Source: Sphingobium boeckii
Lineage (GTDB): Bacteria; Pseudomonadota; Alphaproteobacteria; Sphingomonadales; Sphingomonadaceae
Direction of reading: 5' to 3'
DNA: 64,000 nucleotides
NCBI RefSeq assembly: GCF_014199215.1
Contig: NZ_JACIJC010000002.1
Coordinates: 310,001 to 374,000 of the forward strand
A model generated the notes under the pieces. The model had not been told where the DNA came from and made no database searches. It worked only from the letters and a program-made list of their open reading frames with translations. This document shows, piece by piece, positions 39,156-48,145 of the stretch. The stretch's first letter is position 1. Each line of letters begins with the position of its first letter. Made by a program: the position numbers and the translations under genes.

Positions 39156-41009
39156 CTAGAAGGATTGCCAATCTTCAGTGGTCTCGGAACGCCCGCGCAC
39201 GAGGGCAGACACCGCAGCCGGCGGCAATGGTTTGGTGGCTGCGGCAAAGCGAGACGCCGTCCGCGCCACGGCGCTCTGGGTGTGGCCGACATTGAACTGA
39301 CGCGCCTGATCGGACAGCGCCGTGACTTCATTGGCCAAATTGCGGGCTGCCGCCGATGTCTGCTCGACCATGGCCGCATTTTGCTGGGTCGACTGATCCA
39401 TGCTGCTGATCGCGCAACTGATCTCGGTGATCGCGGTCGACTGCGCCTGATTGTCATTCGCCATATTGCCGAGCAACTGGTGCACCTCGCCCACGCCGGC
39501 GGTGATATCGGCCAGCGCGCCATCCACCTTCTGCACAGCCTCCACAGCGGTGACGATATCGGTCTGCGTGGCCGTCAATTGATCTCGCGCACGGCCCGCT
39601 TCTTCTTCGGCGCGCATCGCCAGAGCCGAGACCAGATCCGCGACCACGGCGAAGCCGCGCCCCGCAGCGCCGGCGCGTCCGGCTTCCACCGCGGCATTCA
39701 TGGCCAGAACGCGCGTCTGGAACGCGATCTTGTCGAGCCCTTCGATCACGCTGTCGATACCCTTGGCGCTATCGGCGACGCGGGTCATCGCCTGCACCGC
39801 CTGATCGGCAGTGACCCGGCCGTCATTCACGGCCGTCATCGTGCCATCGGCCCGATCGACGGTGCGATGCGCGGCATCCACGGTGGCCTTCAGGCGACCG
39901 TCCATCTGCGTAACGGCTGCGGATGTTTCTTCCAGGCTGGCGGCGTTCGATTCAGTGCGGCGGGACAGATCTTCCGAGGCTTGGGCGATCTCGTCGGAGC
40001 CGGTGCGGATCGCCGCGGTCGATTCCATCACCGATGCGATCAGGCCGCGCAATGCCACTACAGCATTGTTGAAATTGATCTTCACCGCTTCATAATCGCC
40101 CGGGAAATCGCGGGTGATCTCTGCGGTAAGATTGCCGTTGGCGAGTTCGGACAGATGCGCCGAGACCGTTTCGACGACCAGCTTCTGCGTCACTTCGGCC
40201 TTGGCATTGGTTTCATCCGCTGCCTGCTTGGCGATGGCTGAGTCGCGGAAGATCAGCACGGCGCGGGCCATGTCACCCAATTCGTCGCCGCGGTCCACGG
40301 CGGGGATTTCGATATCGTTCTTGCCCGCGGCCAGGCTCGCCATCGTCTTGGTAAGCGCCGTGATGGGACGCGCGATCAGGCCGGTCAGCAGCACGGCGAG
40401 CGTGATGGCGATGCCGATCAGGGCGATGCCGCCGATCGTCAACGCGCTGATCGCGGTGCCGATCGCGCCTTCCTGAAGCGCCGAATTCTTTTCGATCAGC
40501 GCGCTTTGCGCATCACGGATGGTGCGCAGCGGCAGCACGGCGTTGCTCACCAGCACGGCCTTGCCGGCCGCTCGCGTGTCGGCCTGCGCCGCATCGCGCT
40601 GACCGGATTTGACCTGTGCGATCAGACGGTCACCCCATTTCTCGCGCCACGACAAAGTTTCCTCGCGCGATTTCAAAACAGCCTGATTTTGCGCTGGATC
40701 GGTCAGCATCGTTTCCAGTTCAGCGGAGGTGCGGTCATATTCATCCCGCGCTTCATCATAGGATTTGAGATACGAGGTGTCGGCCGTCACGAGAAAGCCG
40801 CGCAACTGGCTGTTTTGCCGCAAGAGCGCGGTCTCCAGGGTCAATGCCTTGGCATGGATGGACTGACTGAGATTATTCTGCTCCGTCGATGTCCCGATCA
40901 TCGAGATGTTGGTGAAGAACACCATCATCATCGCGGCGGCGGATGCGCAGATCATCAGGAACGATAGCCCGAGCTTTCTCGGGATTTTCATCGACTTAAG
41001 CATATTCAC
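39156..41009 (-). CDS. Methyl-accepting chemotaxis protein
   Basis: 617 residues. TM1 (about 13-33, LGLSFLMICASAAAMMMVFF) and TM2 (about 185-210) flank a helical periplasmic sensor of the 4HB/CHASE3 kind. A HAMP domain (GLIARPITALTKTMASLAAG) and a second HAMP-like repeat lead into the signalling domain. Its tip reads IAFQTRVLAMNAAVEAGRAGAAGRGFAVVADLVSALAMRAEEEA; the R in place of N and LVS in place of EVR follow the alphaproteobacterial variant, while the Ala in RAGA replaces the usual Glu. The C-terminus lacks a CheR-docking pentapeptide. It senses an unknown ligand and controls CheA. It follows a TonB receptor on the same strand. Confidence 0.95.
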   Translation of the reverse strand: MNMLKSMKIPRKLGLSFLMICASAAAMMMVFFTNISMIGTSTEQNNLSQSIHAKALTLETALLRQNSQLRGFLVTADTSYLKSYDEARDEYDRTSAELETMLTDPAQNQAVLKSREETLSWREKWGDRLIAQVKSGQRDAAQADTRAAGKAVLVSNAVLPLRTIRDAQSALIEKNSALQEGAIGTAISALTIGGIALIGIAITLAVLLTGLIARPITALTKTMASLAAGKNDIEIPAVDRGDELGDMARAVLIFRDSAIAKQAADETNAKAEVTQKLVVETVSAHLSELANGNLTAEITRDFPGDYEAVKINFNNAVVALRGLIASVMESTAAIRTGSDEIAQASEDLSRRTESNAASLEETSAAVTQMDGRLKATVDAAHRTVDRADGTMTAVNDGRVTADQAVQAMTRVADSAKGIDSVIEGLDKIAFQTRVLAMNAAVEAGRAGAAGRGFAVVADLVSALAMRAEEEAGRARDQLTATQTDIVTAVEAVQKVDGALADITAGVGEVHQLLGNMANDNQAQSTAITEISCAISSMDQSTQQNAAMVEQTSAAARNLANEVTALSDQARQFNVGHTQSAVARTASRFAAATKPLPPAAVSALVRGRSETTEDWQSF

Positions 41010-41041
41010 AACTCTCGGTTGAATGTCCCAGGGGCGGGTCC

Positions 41042-41075
41042 GGGCAGCCGGGATGCGGAGACATCCCGGCTGCCC
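41042..41075 (-). terminator. Strong hairpin after the TonB receptor gene
   Basis: A perfect 14-bp stem, 41042-41055 with 41062-41075 (arm GGGCAGCCGGGATG), with a 6-base loop, starts 10 bases after the TonB receptor stop. No U-run follows. It likely ends or protects the receptor mRNA and separates it from the chemoreceptor gene. Confidence 0.65.
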
Positions 41076-41084
41076 ATCGCCAAC

Positions 41085-43574
41085 TCAGAAGGAGAGACGC
41101 AGCGACGTGGAAATGGTCCTGCCATTGATCGCACGTCCCGATACCATGCCGCTGGCGGGGAGCGCCGGCTGCGAGATTTCGGTAAAGCCCTGCGCACTGA
41201 ACAGATTGTTGGCGTTCAGCGACAATTCGATCCGTTCAGCCGGACGGAATTGAAGGAAGGCGTTCACAACCGTGTAGCCAGGCAGCTTGAGCTGGTTTGT
41301 ATCCTGCGTGTAGCTGCTGGTCGTACCCACGAAATTCGCACCGACCGTGAACATATCCAACTCCACCTGCGGCGTTGCCTGGAAGATGAAATTGGCCTGA
41401 TGACGCGGTGTATTGCCCACGACCGCGGTGTTGAGCGGATCGGCCAATATCTTGGCATCGGTGTAGGTCGCCCCGGCGGTCAGGCTGAACGGCCCGCGAC
41501 GAATGCCACCCTCGAATTCCAGACCCTTGGCGCTATAGGTACGCGCGATGATGTGGAGCGAGAGAACCCCGTTGGGATCGGCCACCGTCTGCTGATTGAT
41601 CTCGCTCGTCTCGGCCCAGAAGCCGGTCAGGTTGAGCGTTACTTCCGACTTGCGGAATTTCAGACCGAATTCGGCCTGTTTGATGGTGTCACGGCCAGCT
41701 CTGGAATCAACGAGCTTGCCATCGGTGGGGCTCACGATTTGCGTGAAGAGCACCCGATCGGCAGCGCCGCGGCCACCGCGGCTATAGCGGGCGAACGCAG
41801 CCAATGGTTCGGCGATGCGATAATTGACGCCCGCCGAATAGCTCAGATACTCATATTCGAAATTGACCGGTGCCGGACGGCTGAGCGGGATGACCCCAAC
41901 TTGGGTTTCAGCGATCGAAATGACACCGTCATTGTTCATATCATAGGAGGTGATGCCCACGCGGCCGCCACCAAGCTCCGAACCGTAGAGCGCGCCCTGC
42001 GCCTTGCCGAAATCATAACGGATGCTGCCGCCGACGGCGATCTTGCCGATATGGTAGTTGAGCGAGGCATAAGGCGCGCTAACGTCGAAATCGACATCAT
42101 ATTTGCGGCGCGCGGGCGCATAGTTCAGCACGCCGTCCTGAGTCTGCAATACGCCCCCGGCATTCGTGATATCGACCAGTGCGGACGTGCCGTCACCGCG
42201 CACATCCGAGACCGCCAGGATGTAAAGCCATTCGGTGTTCAGCGACTGTTTCGATTTGTAATAGCCAGCCGTGGTCGTCAGCGTGCCAGCGCCCAAATCC
42301 CACTGGCGGGTGGCGCGAAGATCGTTCGTCATATTGTCCAGCGCGTTCAGCTTGGTGTTCTGCAACAACGCCATTGCCAACAGGCCGTTGCCGTTCAGTC
42401 CTGCGGGATTGGTGATCGCCTGGCCGGCATTGGGGCCGGTTGCATAGCTCAGCGTCGCACCAGCGCCGCCGAAAGCCGCGGCAAGGGACGAGGCCGCACC
42501 GATCTGCACCGGCTGAAACTGCATGATTTCGCCGGAGATGTCAGCGTAACGGAACTTCTCGGTGATCGTCCAGCCGGCCACATCGAATTGCGATTCAAGG
42601 CCGATAGACTTTACGATCGGGTGCATCCCGTCGCGAAGGTTTTTCTGGGCCAGATTGTTATTGCCATCCAGCGTGACGAAATTGGCGACATAAGGAGAAT
42701 AGAATGTTCCGCTGCTGATGTCGAAATTCGGCAGGCTCTCGTATTTCGGATTGCTGTTTGTGCCGGTCGCGTGCATCGGAACGGGCACATAGGCGGGCGC
42801 GTGGTCATCCAGCCATTTGCCGGTCAGGCGAATATATCCGGTGTCGAACTCCTTGGTTATGTTCAGCTTGAGCTGACCACCCTTATACGCCTCATAACCA
42901 GTCTCGCGCGGGCCTTCCCCCGTCCGGTAGAAACCGCCGACGTGAAAGCGCATCGTGCTGTTGATCCTGCCGCCATAATCGAAATCGAGGCGTTTTTCAT
43001 CATAATCCACCCCGGTACTGGCCTGGATGGCCCCGCCTTCGACTTCGCCGGTCTTGGAAATCAGGTTGATCACGCCGCCGGGCGAGTTGGATGCAAACGT
43101 GGATGCCGATCCGCCGCGAATGGCTTCCACCTGCGCCAGATTGAGATCGTAGCGCATAAGGGTATCGGCCGACACGGTCATGTCGCCGAATTCAAGCACC
43201 GGCAGGCCATCTTCCTGAAACTGAAGATATTTGGCACCGGAGGATGCGAGCGGCAGGCCGCGGATGGAATAGCTGTTATTGCCTTCACCATTCCCGCTTT
43301 CCGCGCGAATGCCCGGAATGTTCCGGAACACTTCGGCCAGGGAACGCGCGCCCAGTTTCTCGATCTCGGATTCCTTGAGCGAGCTGGTGGAAATTGCGCT
43401 ATCCAGGCGATCGCGGCCCTTGGCCACGCCCGTCGAAAACACTTCCTTGGAAGACGCCGCGTCAGCGCTGGCTTCACCCATGGCTTCGCCCATCGCCTCG
43501 GGAGACATTTCGGCCATCGCAGGCGAAACAAGTGCAAATGATGCAACAGTAAAGAGCAAATTGAATTTCTTCAT
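41085..43574 (-). CDS. TonB-dependent outer membrane receptor
   Basis: About 829 residues from the ATG at 43574 (MKKFNLLFTVASFALVSPAM signal peptide); an ATG three codons earlier is also possible. The plug domain has SLAEVFRNIPGIRAESG, SYSIRGLPL and VEAIRGGSASTFASNSPGGVINLISKTGE. The 22-strand barrel ends in aromatic SLRLSF. The mature N-terminus has an unusual Met/Ala/Glu stretch (AEMSPEAMGEAMGEASADAA) before a TonB-box-like EVFSTGVA. Substrate unknown; it could be a siderophore, glycan or plant compound. A possible iron-type regulatory site lies just upstream. Confidence 0.95.
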   Translation of the reverse strand: MKKFNLLFTVASFALVSPAMAEMSPEAMGEAMGEASADAASSKEVFSTGVAKGRDRLDSAISTSSLKESEIEKLGARSLAEVFRNIPGIRAESGNGEGNNSYSIRGLPLASSGAKYLQFQEDGLPVLEFGDMTVSADTLMRYDLNLAQVEAIRGGSASTFASNSPGGVINLISKTGEVEGGAIQASTGVDYDEKRLDFDYGGRINSTMRFHVGGFYRTGEGPRETGYEAYKGGQLKLNITKEFDTGYIRLTGKWLDDHAPAYVPVPMHATGTNSNPKYESLPNFDISSGTFYSPYVANFVTLDGNNNLAQKNLRDGMHPIVKSIGLESQFDVAGWTITEKFRYADISGEIMQFQPVQIGAASSLAAAFGGAGATLSYATGPNAGQAITNPAGLNGNGLLAMALLQNTKLNALDNMTNDLRATRQWDLGAGTLTTTAGYYKSKQSLNTEWLYILAVSDVRGDGTSALVDITNAGGVLQTQDGVLNYAPARRKYDVDFDVSAPYASLNYHIGKIAVGGSIRYDFGKAQGALYGSELGGGRVGITSYDMNNDGVISIAETQVGVIPLSRPAPVNFEYEYLSYSAGVNYRIAEPLAAFARYSRGGRGAADRVLFTQIVSPTDGKLVDSRAGRDTIKQAEFGLKFRKSEVTLNLTGFWAETSEINQQTVADPNGVLSLHIIARTYSAKGLEFEGGIRRGPFSLTAGATYTDAKILADPLNTAVVGNTPRHQANFIFQATPQVELDMFTVGANFVGTTSSYTQDTNQLKLPGYTVVNAFLQFRPAERIELSLNANNLFSAQGFTEISQPALPASGMVSGRAINGRTISTSLRLSF

Positions 43575-43951
43575 TATATCCATCCACTTGGATAATGATC
43601 AATATCGTTGATATTCGAACACCATCAAATAATACCGACTGCACAAAGCAAAATGCCTCGCGCAATTGCGAAAAATATGAAAATTTCGTGAATTTACGAG
43701 CGCCGCTTAGGGCTTATTCGGAAAATCTATCCGTACGCGACATCCATATTACTCACTCCCCCTGATTGATTACGTCTAATGGCTCAGGAGTAATATAGAG
43801 TGGTTTGGGAGTGGGCGGTGTATCGCGCCCATTATTTTGCAGATGAGGATGCGAAGCCCGCTACGAGACAGGTGTTTGGGCGATCCGCATAGCCCCGTTT
43901 CAGGCAACTGCCATCAGGTGTCGCGCACGGCGCTTGCGACTATTGGCCCGG
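43575..43951. promoter_or_regulatory. 377-bp non-coding region upstream of the TonB receptor
   Basis: AT-rich compared with the window. It contains GATAATGAT at 43591-43599, equal to one half of the classic Fur box, next to AATATC-GTT-GATATT (43601-43615), a perfect 6-bp inverted repeat; this could be a Fur-type or other dimer site for the receptor gene. Further off, ATATTACTC (43746-43754) and GAGTAATAT (43788-43796) form a perfect 9-bp inverted repeat with a 33-base spacer. I see no convincing gene in this stretch. Confidence 0.5.
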
Positions 43952-44209
43952 CTATCCGGCGGTCTTCACCAATGCCACGATGTCGAATTCATGAGATATC
44001 CAGCCGCGGTTCCGGGACGCATCGACCGCGGCGTTGCGCTTCTTCTTGGCTTCGGGAAGCGATTTGGTGTGGCCCCAGAATACCTCTGTCTTGCCATTAT
44101 CCAGCCGCGCGACGATGCGCCAATAATGCGTATAATCCGCCGCGGTGGGACCGATCGTCTTCACATAGCCATCCGGCAGGGTGGCGGTGAGATAGTGCTT
44201 CTTCGCCAT
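43952..44209 (-). CDS. Small hypothetical protein of 85 residues
   Basis: The start is the ATG at 44209, with AAGGGCGAG before it. The product (MAKKHYLTATLPDGYVKTIG..., then HYWRIVARLDNGKTEVFWGHTKSL) is soluble, with a predicted beta-rich N-half and a basic stretch EAKKKRNAAVDASRN. No family is recognised. It lies 58 bp after the siroheme methyltransferase gene on the same strand and may be carried on the nitrate operon transcript, without evidence for a role in it. Confidence 0.75.
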   Translation of the reverse strand: MAKKHYLTATLPDGYVKTIGPTAADYTHYWRIVARLDNGKTEVFWGHTKSLPEAKKKRNAAVDASRNRGWISHEFDIVALVKTAG

Positions 44210-44267
44210 ACTCGCCCTTGATCGACCGCATTCGCCCCGGCGATCAAGCAAGGCGGCGGCCCGCTTG

Positions 44268-45077
44268 TCAATCCAGCGAGCGGGCCTTCTCATATTGCGG
44301 GAAAGCTGCGGAGCGAATCTCGCGGGTCGAACGATCCTTGTCCTGCCTCACCGCCTCCCCGATCAGGATCAGCAAGGGTTCGTCCTTCGGCGTCGCCATG
44401 ACGGCCAGCGGCAGGAGATCGAGCCGCGTCGTGACGCGCTTCTCGTCGACGAGACTGACATTGGACGCGATGAGCACGGGGGTGTCCGGGGCCAGGCCAT
44501 GGCCAAGGAGTTGCCGGGTGATCTCCGGCGCGGTGGCGCGGCCCATGTAGATCGCCAGCGTGGCTTGCGGATCGGCCAGCGCACGCCAATCCAGCGTCAG
44601 CGTCTCGCCCGCGCGGACATGCGCGGTCACGAACTGGACCTTGCGCGACAGGCCGCGTAAGGTGAGCGACATGCCGGCGCTGGCAGATAGGGCGCTGGCG
44701 GTGGTGATGCCGGGGCAGATGTGAACCGGGACGCCATAGGCTTTCAGGCTGGTGATTTCCTCCGCAGAGCGACCGAAGATGGAAGGATCGCCGCCTTTGA
44801 GCCGTACCACGCGCTCTCCGGCCAGCGCAGCTTCCACCAGCAGATCATTGATCGTCCGCTGATCCTTGGAATGCCGGCCAGACCGCTTGCCCACCGGGAC
44901 TCGCCGGATATGATCGGGCACCAGCGCGAGGATGCCCGGACCCACCAGCGCATCGTAAAAGATCACGCTGGCCGCGCGGATCAGTTTTTCCGCTTTGCGC
45001 GTGAGGAGATCGGGATCGCCCGGACCCGCGCCGACGAGCCAGACCGTGCCGCAGGGGATAAGAGCCTCTTCAGCCAT
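44268..45077 (-). CDS. cobA: Uroporphyrinogen-III C-methyltransferase (SUMT)
   Basis: 269 residues of the tetrapyrrole methylase family. VWLVGAGPGDPDLLTRKAEKLI is the N-terminal signature and VVRLKGGDPSIFGRSAEEI the second. It adds two methyl groups to uroporphyrinogen III to make precorrin-2, on the way to siroheme. It lacks the CysG oxidase/chelatase half, so a separate enzyme must finish siroheme. It overlaps nasA by 8 bp, and siroheme is the cofactor of NirB in the same operon. The gene could also be named nirE or cysG-like. Confidence 0.95.
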   Translation of the reverse strand: MAEEALIPCGTVWLVGAGPGDPDLLTRKAEKLIRAASVIFYDALVGPGILALVPDHIRRVPVGKRSGRHSKDQRTINDLLVEAALAGERVVRLKGGDPSIFGRSAEEITSLKAYGVPVHICPGITTASALSASAGMSLTLRGLSRKVQFVTAHVRAGETLTLDWRALADPQATLAIYMGRATAPEITRQLLGHGLAPDTPVLIASNVSLVDEKRVTTRLDLLPLAVMATPKDEPLLILIGEAVRQDKDRSTREIRSAAFPQYEKARSLD

Positions 45078-47691
45078 GGGCGGCGTCCTCCTTCACGGTG
45101 ATGAGTTTCTGGATGGCGGGGCGGCATGATCCGCAATTCGTGCCCGCAGACAGCGCCGCGCCGACCGCCTCGACGCTGGTGAGCGCCTGATCCGAAATGG
45201 CACGAATCAATGTGTTCATCCCCACATCGAAGCAGACGCAGACGATCGCGCCGCGATCGGGCTGCGGCTTGGCTGGGCGGCCTGCCAGCAGCGCCATGGG
45301 GGACGCATCTTCGGCGGCCTGAAGCTGTTCGATCAGCCAGTCGCGCGAAGGTAGGCCGCCATCCCGCATGATGTGCAGCGAGGCGATCAGCCGGCCCTGC
45401 CGCAGCACGGCAGCGCGGATCTTGCCGCGGGCGGCGTCGCTCGCCTCGATCCGGTCGCCCTTGGGCAAGATCGCATTCGCGAAGACGAGTGGATCGCCAT
45501 CGCCCGCCAGTTCGATCAGCCAGCCCTGTGGCACCCGCACGCGCGTGGCATAAGCCGTTTCAATCATCGCGGGCGCATCACGCGCGATCAGAAACCCGCG
45601 CCAGGCGACCGCCAGCTTTTCCACGCGAACCGGTGTGGCCTTGAAGCCGGGCTGCCCCGAATGCGGATCGACCAACGGACGCGGCAGCAGGCCGGTGCGG
45701 CCGCCCGACGATGTGCGATCGGTCCAGTGGATCGGCGCGAAAACCTCGCCGATGCGCTGGCCTTCATGGATCAGCGCACGATAGACGCTCCCGCCCTGCG
45801 CCGTCGCGACGCGGGCCAGATCGCCGTCTGCTATGCCCAGTGCCGCAGCGTCGTCCGGATGGATTTCGATTAACGGCTCCTGCCGATGGCGGGAGAGTTT
45901 GGGTGACAGGCCGGTGCGAGTCATCGTGTGCCATTGATCGCGGTAACGGCCGGTGTTGAGCGTCATCGGCCATGCGGGCAGCGCCGGCGCGATTTTCGCC
46001 TGGCTCACGGAGACAAGCCGTGCCTTGCCATCCGGGGTGGGGAAGCGGCCATCCGCAAAGGGCGTCCCGCCCCAGCGCCACGGCGCCATCGCATCATAAG
46101 CTTCATTGCCGATCGCGGCGTGCCGGCCGATATCGAACAGCCGCGCGCCTCCATTCTGATAGGTCGAAAGACGCGCATGTTCGCGGTAGACATCTGCAGG
46201 ACGCGCATAGGTGAAGGCGGTGCGCCAGCCCATCCGTCGACCGATTTCGGAGATGATCCACCAATCGGGCTTCACCTCATCGGGGCAAGCAAAGAGTGCG
46301 CGCTGGCGGCTGATCGTGCGATCTGAATTGGTGACCGTTCCGTCTTTCTCACCCCAGCCCGCGGCGGGCAGGCGGACATGCGCGAATGCTCCGGTGTCGG
46401 TCTCCGCGATGCAATCGGAGACGACGACGAAGGGACAGGCGGCGAGCGCCGCGCGCACGGCGTTGGCATCGGGCATACTCACCGCGGGGTTGGTCGCCAT
46501 GATCCAGATCGCCTTGATCTTGCCTTCGCCCAATCTCCGGAACAGATCGACGGCTTTCAGGCCTGGCTTTGCCGCAACCTTGTCCGTCCCCCAGAAACGG
46601 CCGACGCGCGCCACGTTTTCGGGAGCGAAATCCATATGCGCAGCCAATGTCGAGGCCAGCCCCCCCACCTCCCGGCCGCCCATCGCATTGGGTTGGCCGG
46701 TGATGGAAAAGGGCGCAGCGCCGGGCTTGCCGATCCGGCCCGTCGCGAGATGCACGTTGAGGATGGCATTCACCTGATCGGTGCCGCGGATCGACTGGTT
46801 GATCCCCTGGCTGAACATCGTCACCGTGCGCGGCGTGGCGGCAAACAGATCGAAGAAGCGCTTGAGATCAGCGGCGGGCACATCGCAGGCGCGCGCGACC
46901 GACCAGAGATCATTGCCCTCGTCCAGCGTGTCCCAGAAACCTTCGGGAACCGAAACGCTGGCGGCGAGATAGGCTTCGTCGATCAGTCCTTCACGGCGGC
47001 AATGCGCGAGCAGGCCGTTCATCAGCGCAACATCGCTGCCGGGACGGATCGGCAGATGGAGATCGGCGGTCTCGCACGTTTCCGTGCGGCGCGGATCGAT
47101 CACGACCAGCTTTGCGCCACGCCTCTCGCGGGCGGCGAGCATTCGCTGATAAACGATCGGGTGGCACCAGGCGGTGTTGGAGCCGACCAGCACGAACAAA
47201 TCGGCCTCGTCCAGATCTTCATAGCTGGCGGGCACCACGTCTTCGCCAAACGCGCGCATGTGCCCCGCCACAGCGCTCGACATGCAAAGCCTTGAATTGG
47301 TATCGATATTCGCCGATCCGATGAAGCCTTTCATCAGCTTGTTGGCGACATAATAATCCTCGGTCAGCAATTGGCCGGAGACGTAGAAAGCCACGCTGTC
47401 GGGACCATATTTTGCCACGGTGTCGGCAAAGCGCTTGGCGACCAGATCGAGCGCCTTGCCCCAGCCTGCGCGCTTGTCGCCGATCATGGGATGCAGAAGC
47501 CGGCCTTCTAAGCTGACAGTCTCGCCCAGATGTGTGCCCTTGGAACAGAGCTTGCCGGCATTGGCGGGATGATCGGGATCGCCCTTGATCGTGACCCTCC
47601 GATCCCCCGTCGTCGTGGCGGTAATCCCGCAGCCCACGCCGCAATAAGCACAGGTGGTGCGGATGGGGGCGACGGCGAGTTCGGGGCTCAC
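45070..47691 (-). CDS. nasA: Assimilatory nitrate reductase, catalytic subunit
   Basis: 873 residues from a GTG at 47691; a longer start at 47730 lies inside the REP repeat and would turn repeat DNA into protein. The N-terminal [4Fe-4S] site is Cys14, Cys17, Cys21 and Cys49 (CAYCGVGC...KLC). Molybdopterin-binding parts follow (DTNSRLCMSSAVAGHMRAFG, MFSQGINQSIRGTDQVN, GAAPFSITGQPNAMGGREVGG). The C-terminus is a BFD-like [2Fe-2S] domain with C-x-C and C-x-x-C (CVCFDV, NCGSC), as in NasA/NarB fusions that take electrons without a separate small subunit. It reduces nitrate to nitrite in the cytoplasm. It lies 104 bp after nirD, with the REP pair between them. Confidence 0.96.
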   Translation of the reverse strand: MSPELAVAPIRTTCAYCGVGCGITATTTGDRRVTIKGDPDHPANAGKLCSKGTHLGETVSLEGRLLHPMIGDKRAGWGKALDLVAKRFADTVAKYGPDSVAFYVSGQLLTEDYYVANKLMKGFIGSANIDTNSRLCMSSAVAGHMRAFGEDVVPASYEDLDEADLFVLVGSNTAWCHPIVYQRMLAARERRGAKLVVIDPRRTETCETADLHLPIRPGSDVALMNGLLAHCRREGLIDEAYLAASVSVPEGFWDTLDEGNDLWSVARACDVPAADLKRFFDLFAATPRTVTMFSQGINQSIRGTDQVNAILNVHLATGRIGKPGAAPFSITGQPNAMGGREVGGLASTLAAHMDFAPENVARVGRFWGTDKVAAKPGLKAVDLFRRLGEGKIKAIWIMATNPAVSMPDANAVRAALAACPFVVVSDCIAETDTGAFAHVRLPAAGWGEKDGTVTNSDRTISRQRALFACPDEVKPDWWIISEIGRRMGWRTAFTYARPADVYREHARLSTYQNGGARLFDIGRHAAIGNEAYDAMAPWRWGGTPFADGRFPTPDGKARLVSVSQAKIAPALPAWPMTLNTGRYRDQWHTMTRTGLSPKLSRHRQEPLIEIHPDDAAALGIADGDLARVATAQGGSVYRALIHEGQRIGEVFAPIHWTDRTSSGGRTGLLPRPLVDPHSGQPGFKATPVRVEKLAVAWRGFLIARDAPAMIETAYATRVRVPQGWLIELAGDGDPLVFANAILPKGDRIEASDAARGKIRAAVLRQGRLIASLHIMRDGGLPSRDWLIEQLQAAEDASPMALLAGRPAKPQPDRGAIVCVCFDVGMNTLIRAISDQALTSVEAVGAALSAGTNCGSCRPAIQKLITVKEDAAHG

Positions 47692-47702
47692 GTCTAAAAA
47701 TT

Positions 47703-47777
47703 CCGTTTGTGTCGAGCACAGTCGAGACACGCATCGGATGTGTCCCCACGTCCCTCGACTGCGCTCGGGACAAACGG
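47703..47777. repeat. REP pair (REPIN-like) between nirD and nasA
   Basis: 75 bp bounded by CCGTTTGT and ACAAACGG. The left unit has stem GTGTC/GACAC around GAGCACAGTCGA; the right unit, read inverted, has stem GTCCC/GGGAC around a nearly identical core. A second copy lies at 61659-61732. The repeat fills most of the gap between nirD and nasA, inside the operon. Confidence 0.85.
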
Positions 47778-47794
47778 AGTTTTGAAAGTCCGTC

Positions 47795-48145
47795 TCACGC
47801 CGCCACCGCTCCCAGACCCGCCAGCGCTTCTGCTCGCCCGATCAGGATGCGGCCGCTGTCGATCTTCACCGGGATCACGGGAACACAGCCCTTGTCCTCG
47901 CCCAGTGCCTGCCCCGTCAAAAGCGAAATGCGCCAATTGTGCAACGGGCAGGTGACGCTGGTATCATGCACAATCCCCTGGCTGAGCGGCCCCTGCTTGT
48001 GCGGGCAGCTATTCACCAGCGCGTGCACCGATCCGTGCGCCGTGCGGAATATTGCGATCTCCGCGCCGCCGCGCACGGGGAGCGTGCGGGCACCCAGCGT
48101 CGGAAGCTGGGAAACGGGGCCGATATCGAGCCATTCGGGTTCCAT
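47795..48145 (-). CDS. nirD: Nitrite reductase small subunit (Rieske-like)
   Basis: 116 residues. The ATG overlaps the nirB stop by one base (TGATG). It has a Rieske-type fold with an intact cluster motif: CPHKQGPL and CPLHNWRI, so C-x-H and C-x-x-H are all present, and would hold a [2Fe-2S] cluster. It works with NirB to reduce nitrite to ammonium using NAD(P)H. Enteric NirD lacks the cluster ligands, so this is the cluster-bearing type. Confidence 0.93.
   Translation of the reverse strand: MEPEWLDIGPVSQLPTLGARTLPVRGGAEIAIFRTAHGSVHALVNSCPHKQGPLSQGIVHDTSVTCPLHNWRISLLTGQALGEDKGCVPVIPVKIDSGRILIGRAEALAGLGAVAA

Noticed and set aside
41019-43541. An 840-codon open frame on the plus strand, opposite the TonB receptor
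   Set aside because: It is antisense to a clear receptor with signal peptide and plug/barrel motifs. Its residues are rich in Arg, His, Ile and Gly with no domain pattern, as expected from the GC-rich shadow frame.
43837-44190. A 117-codon plus-strand frame in and beyond the non-coding gap
   Set aside because: It overlaps the better-supported 85-residue minus-strand gene, has Arg/Ser/Pro-rich composition and no ribosome site.
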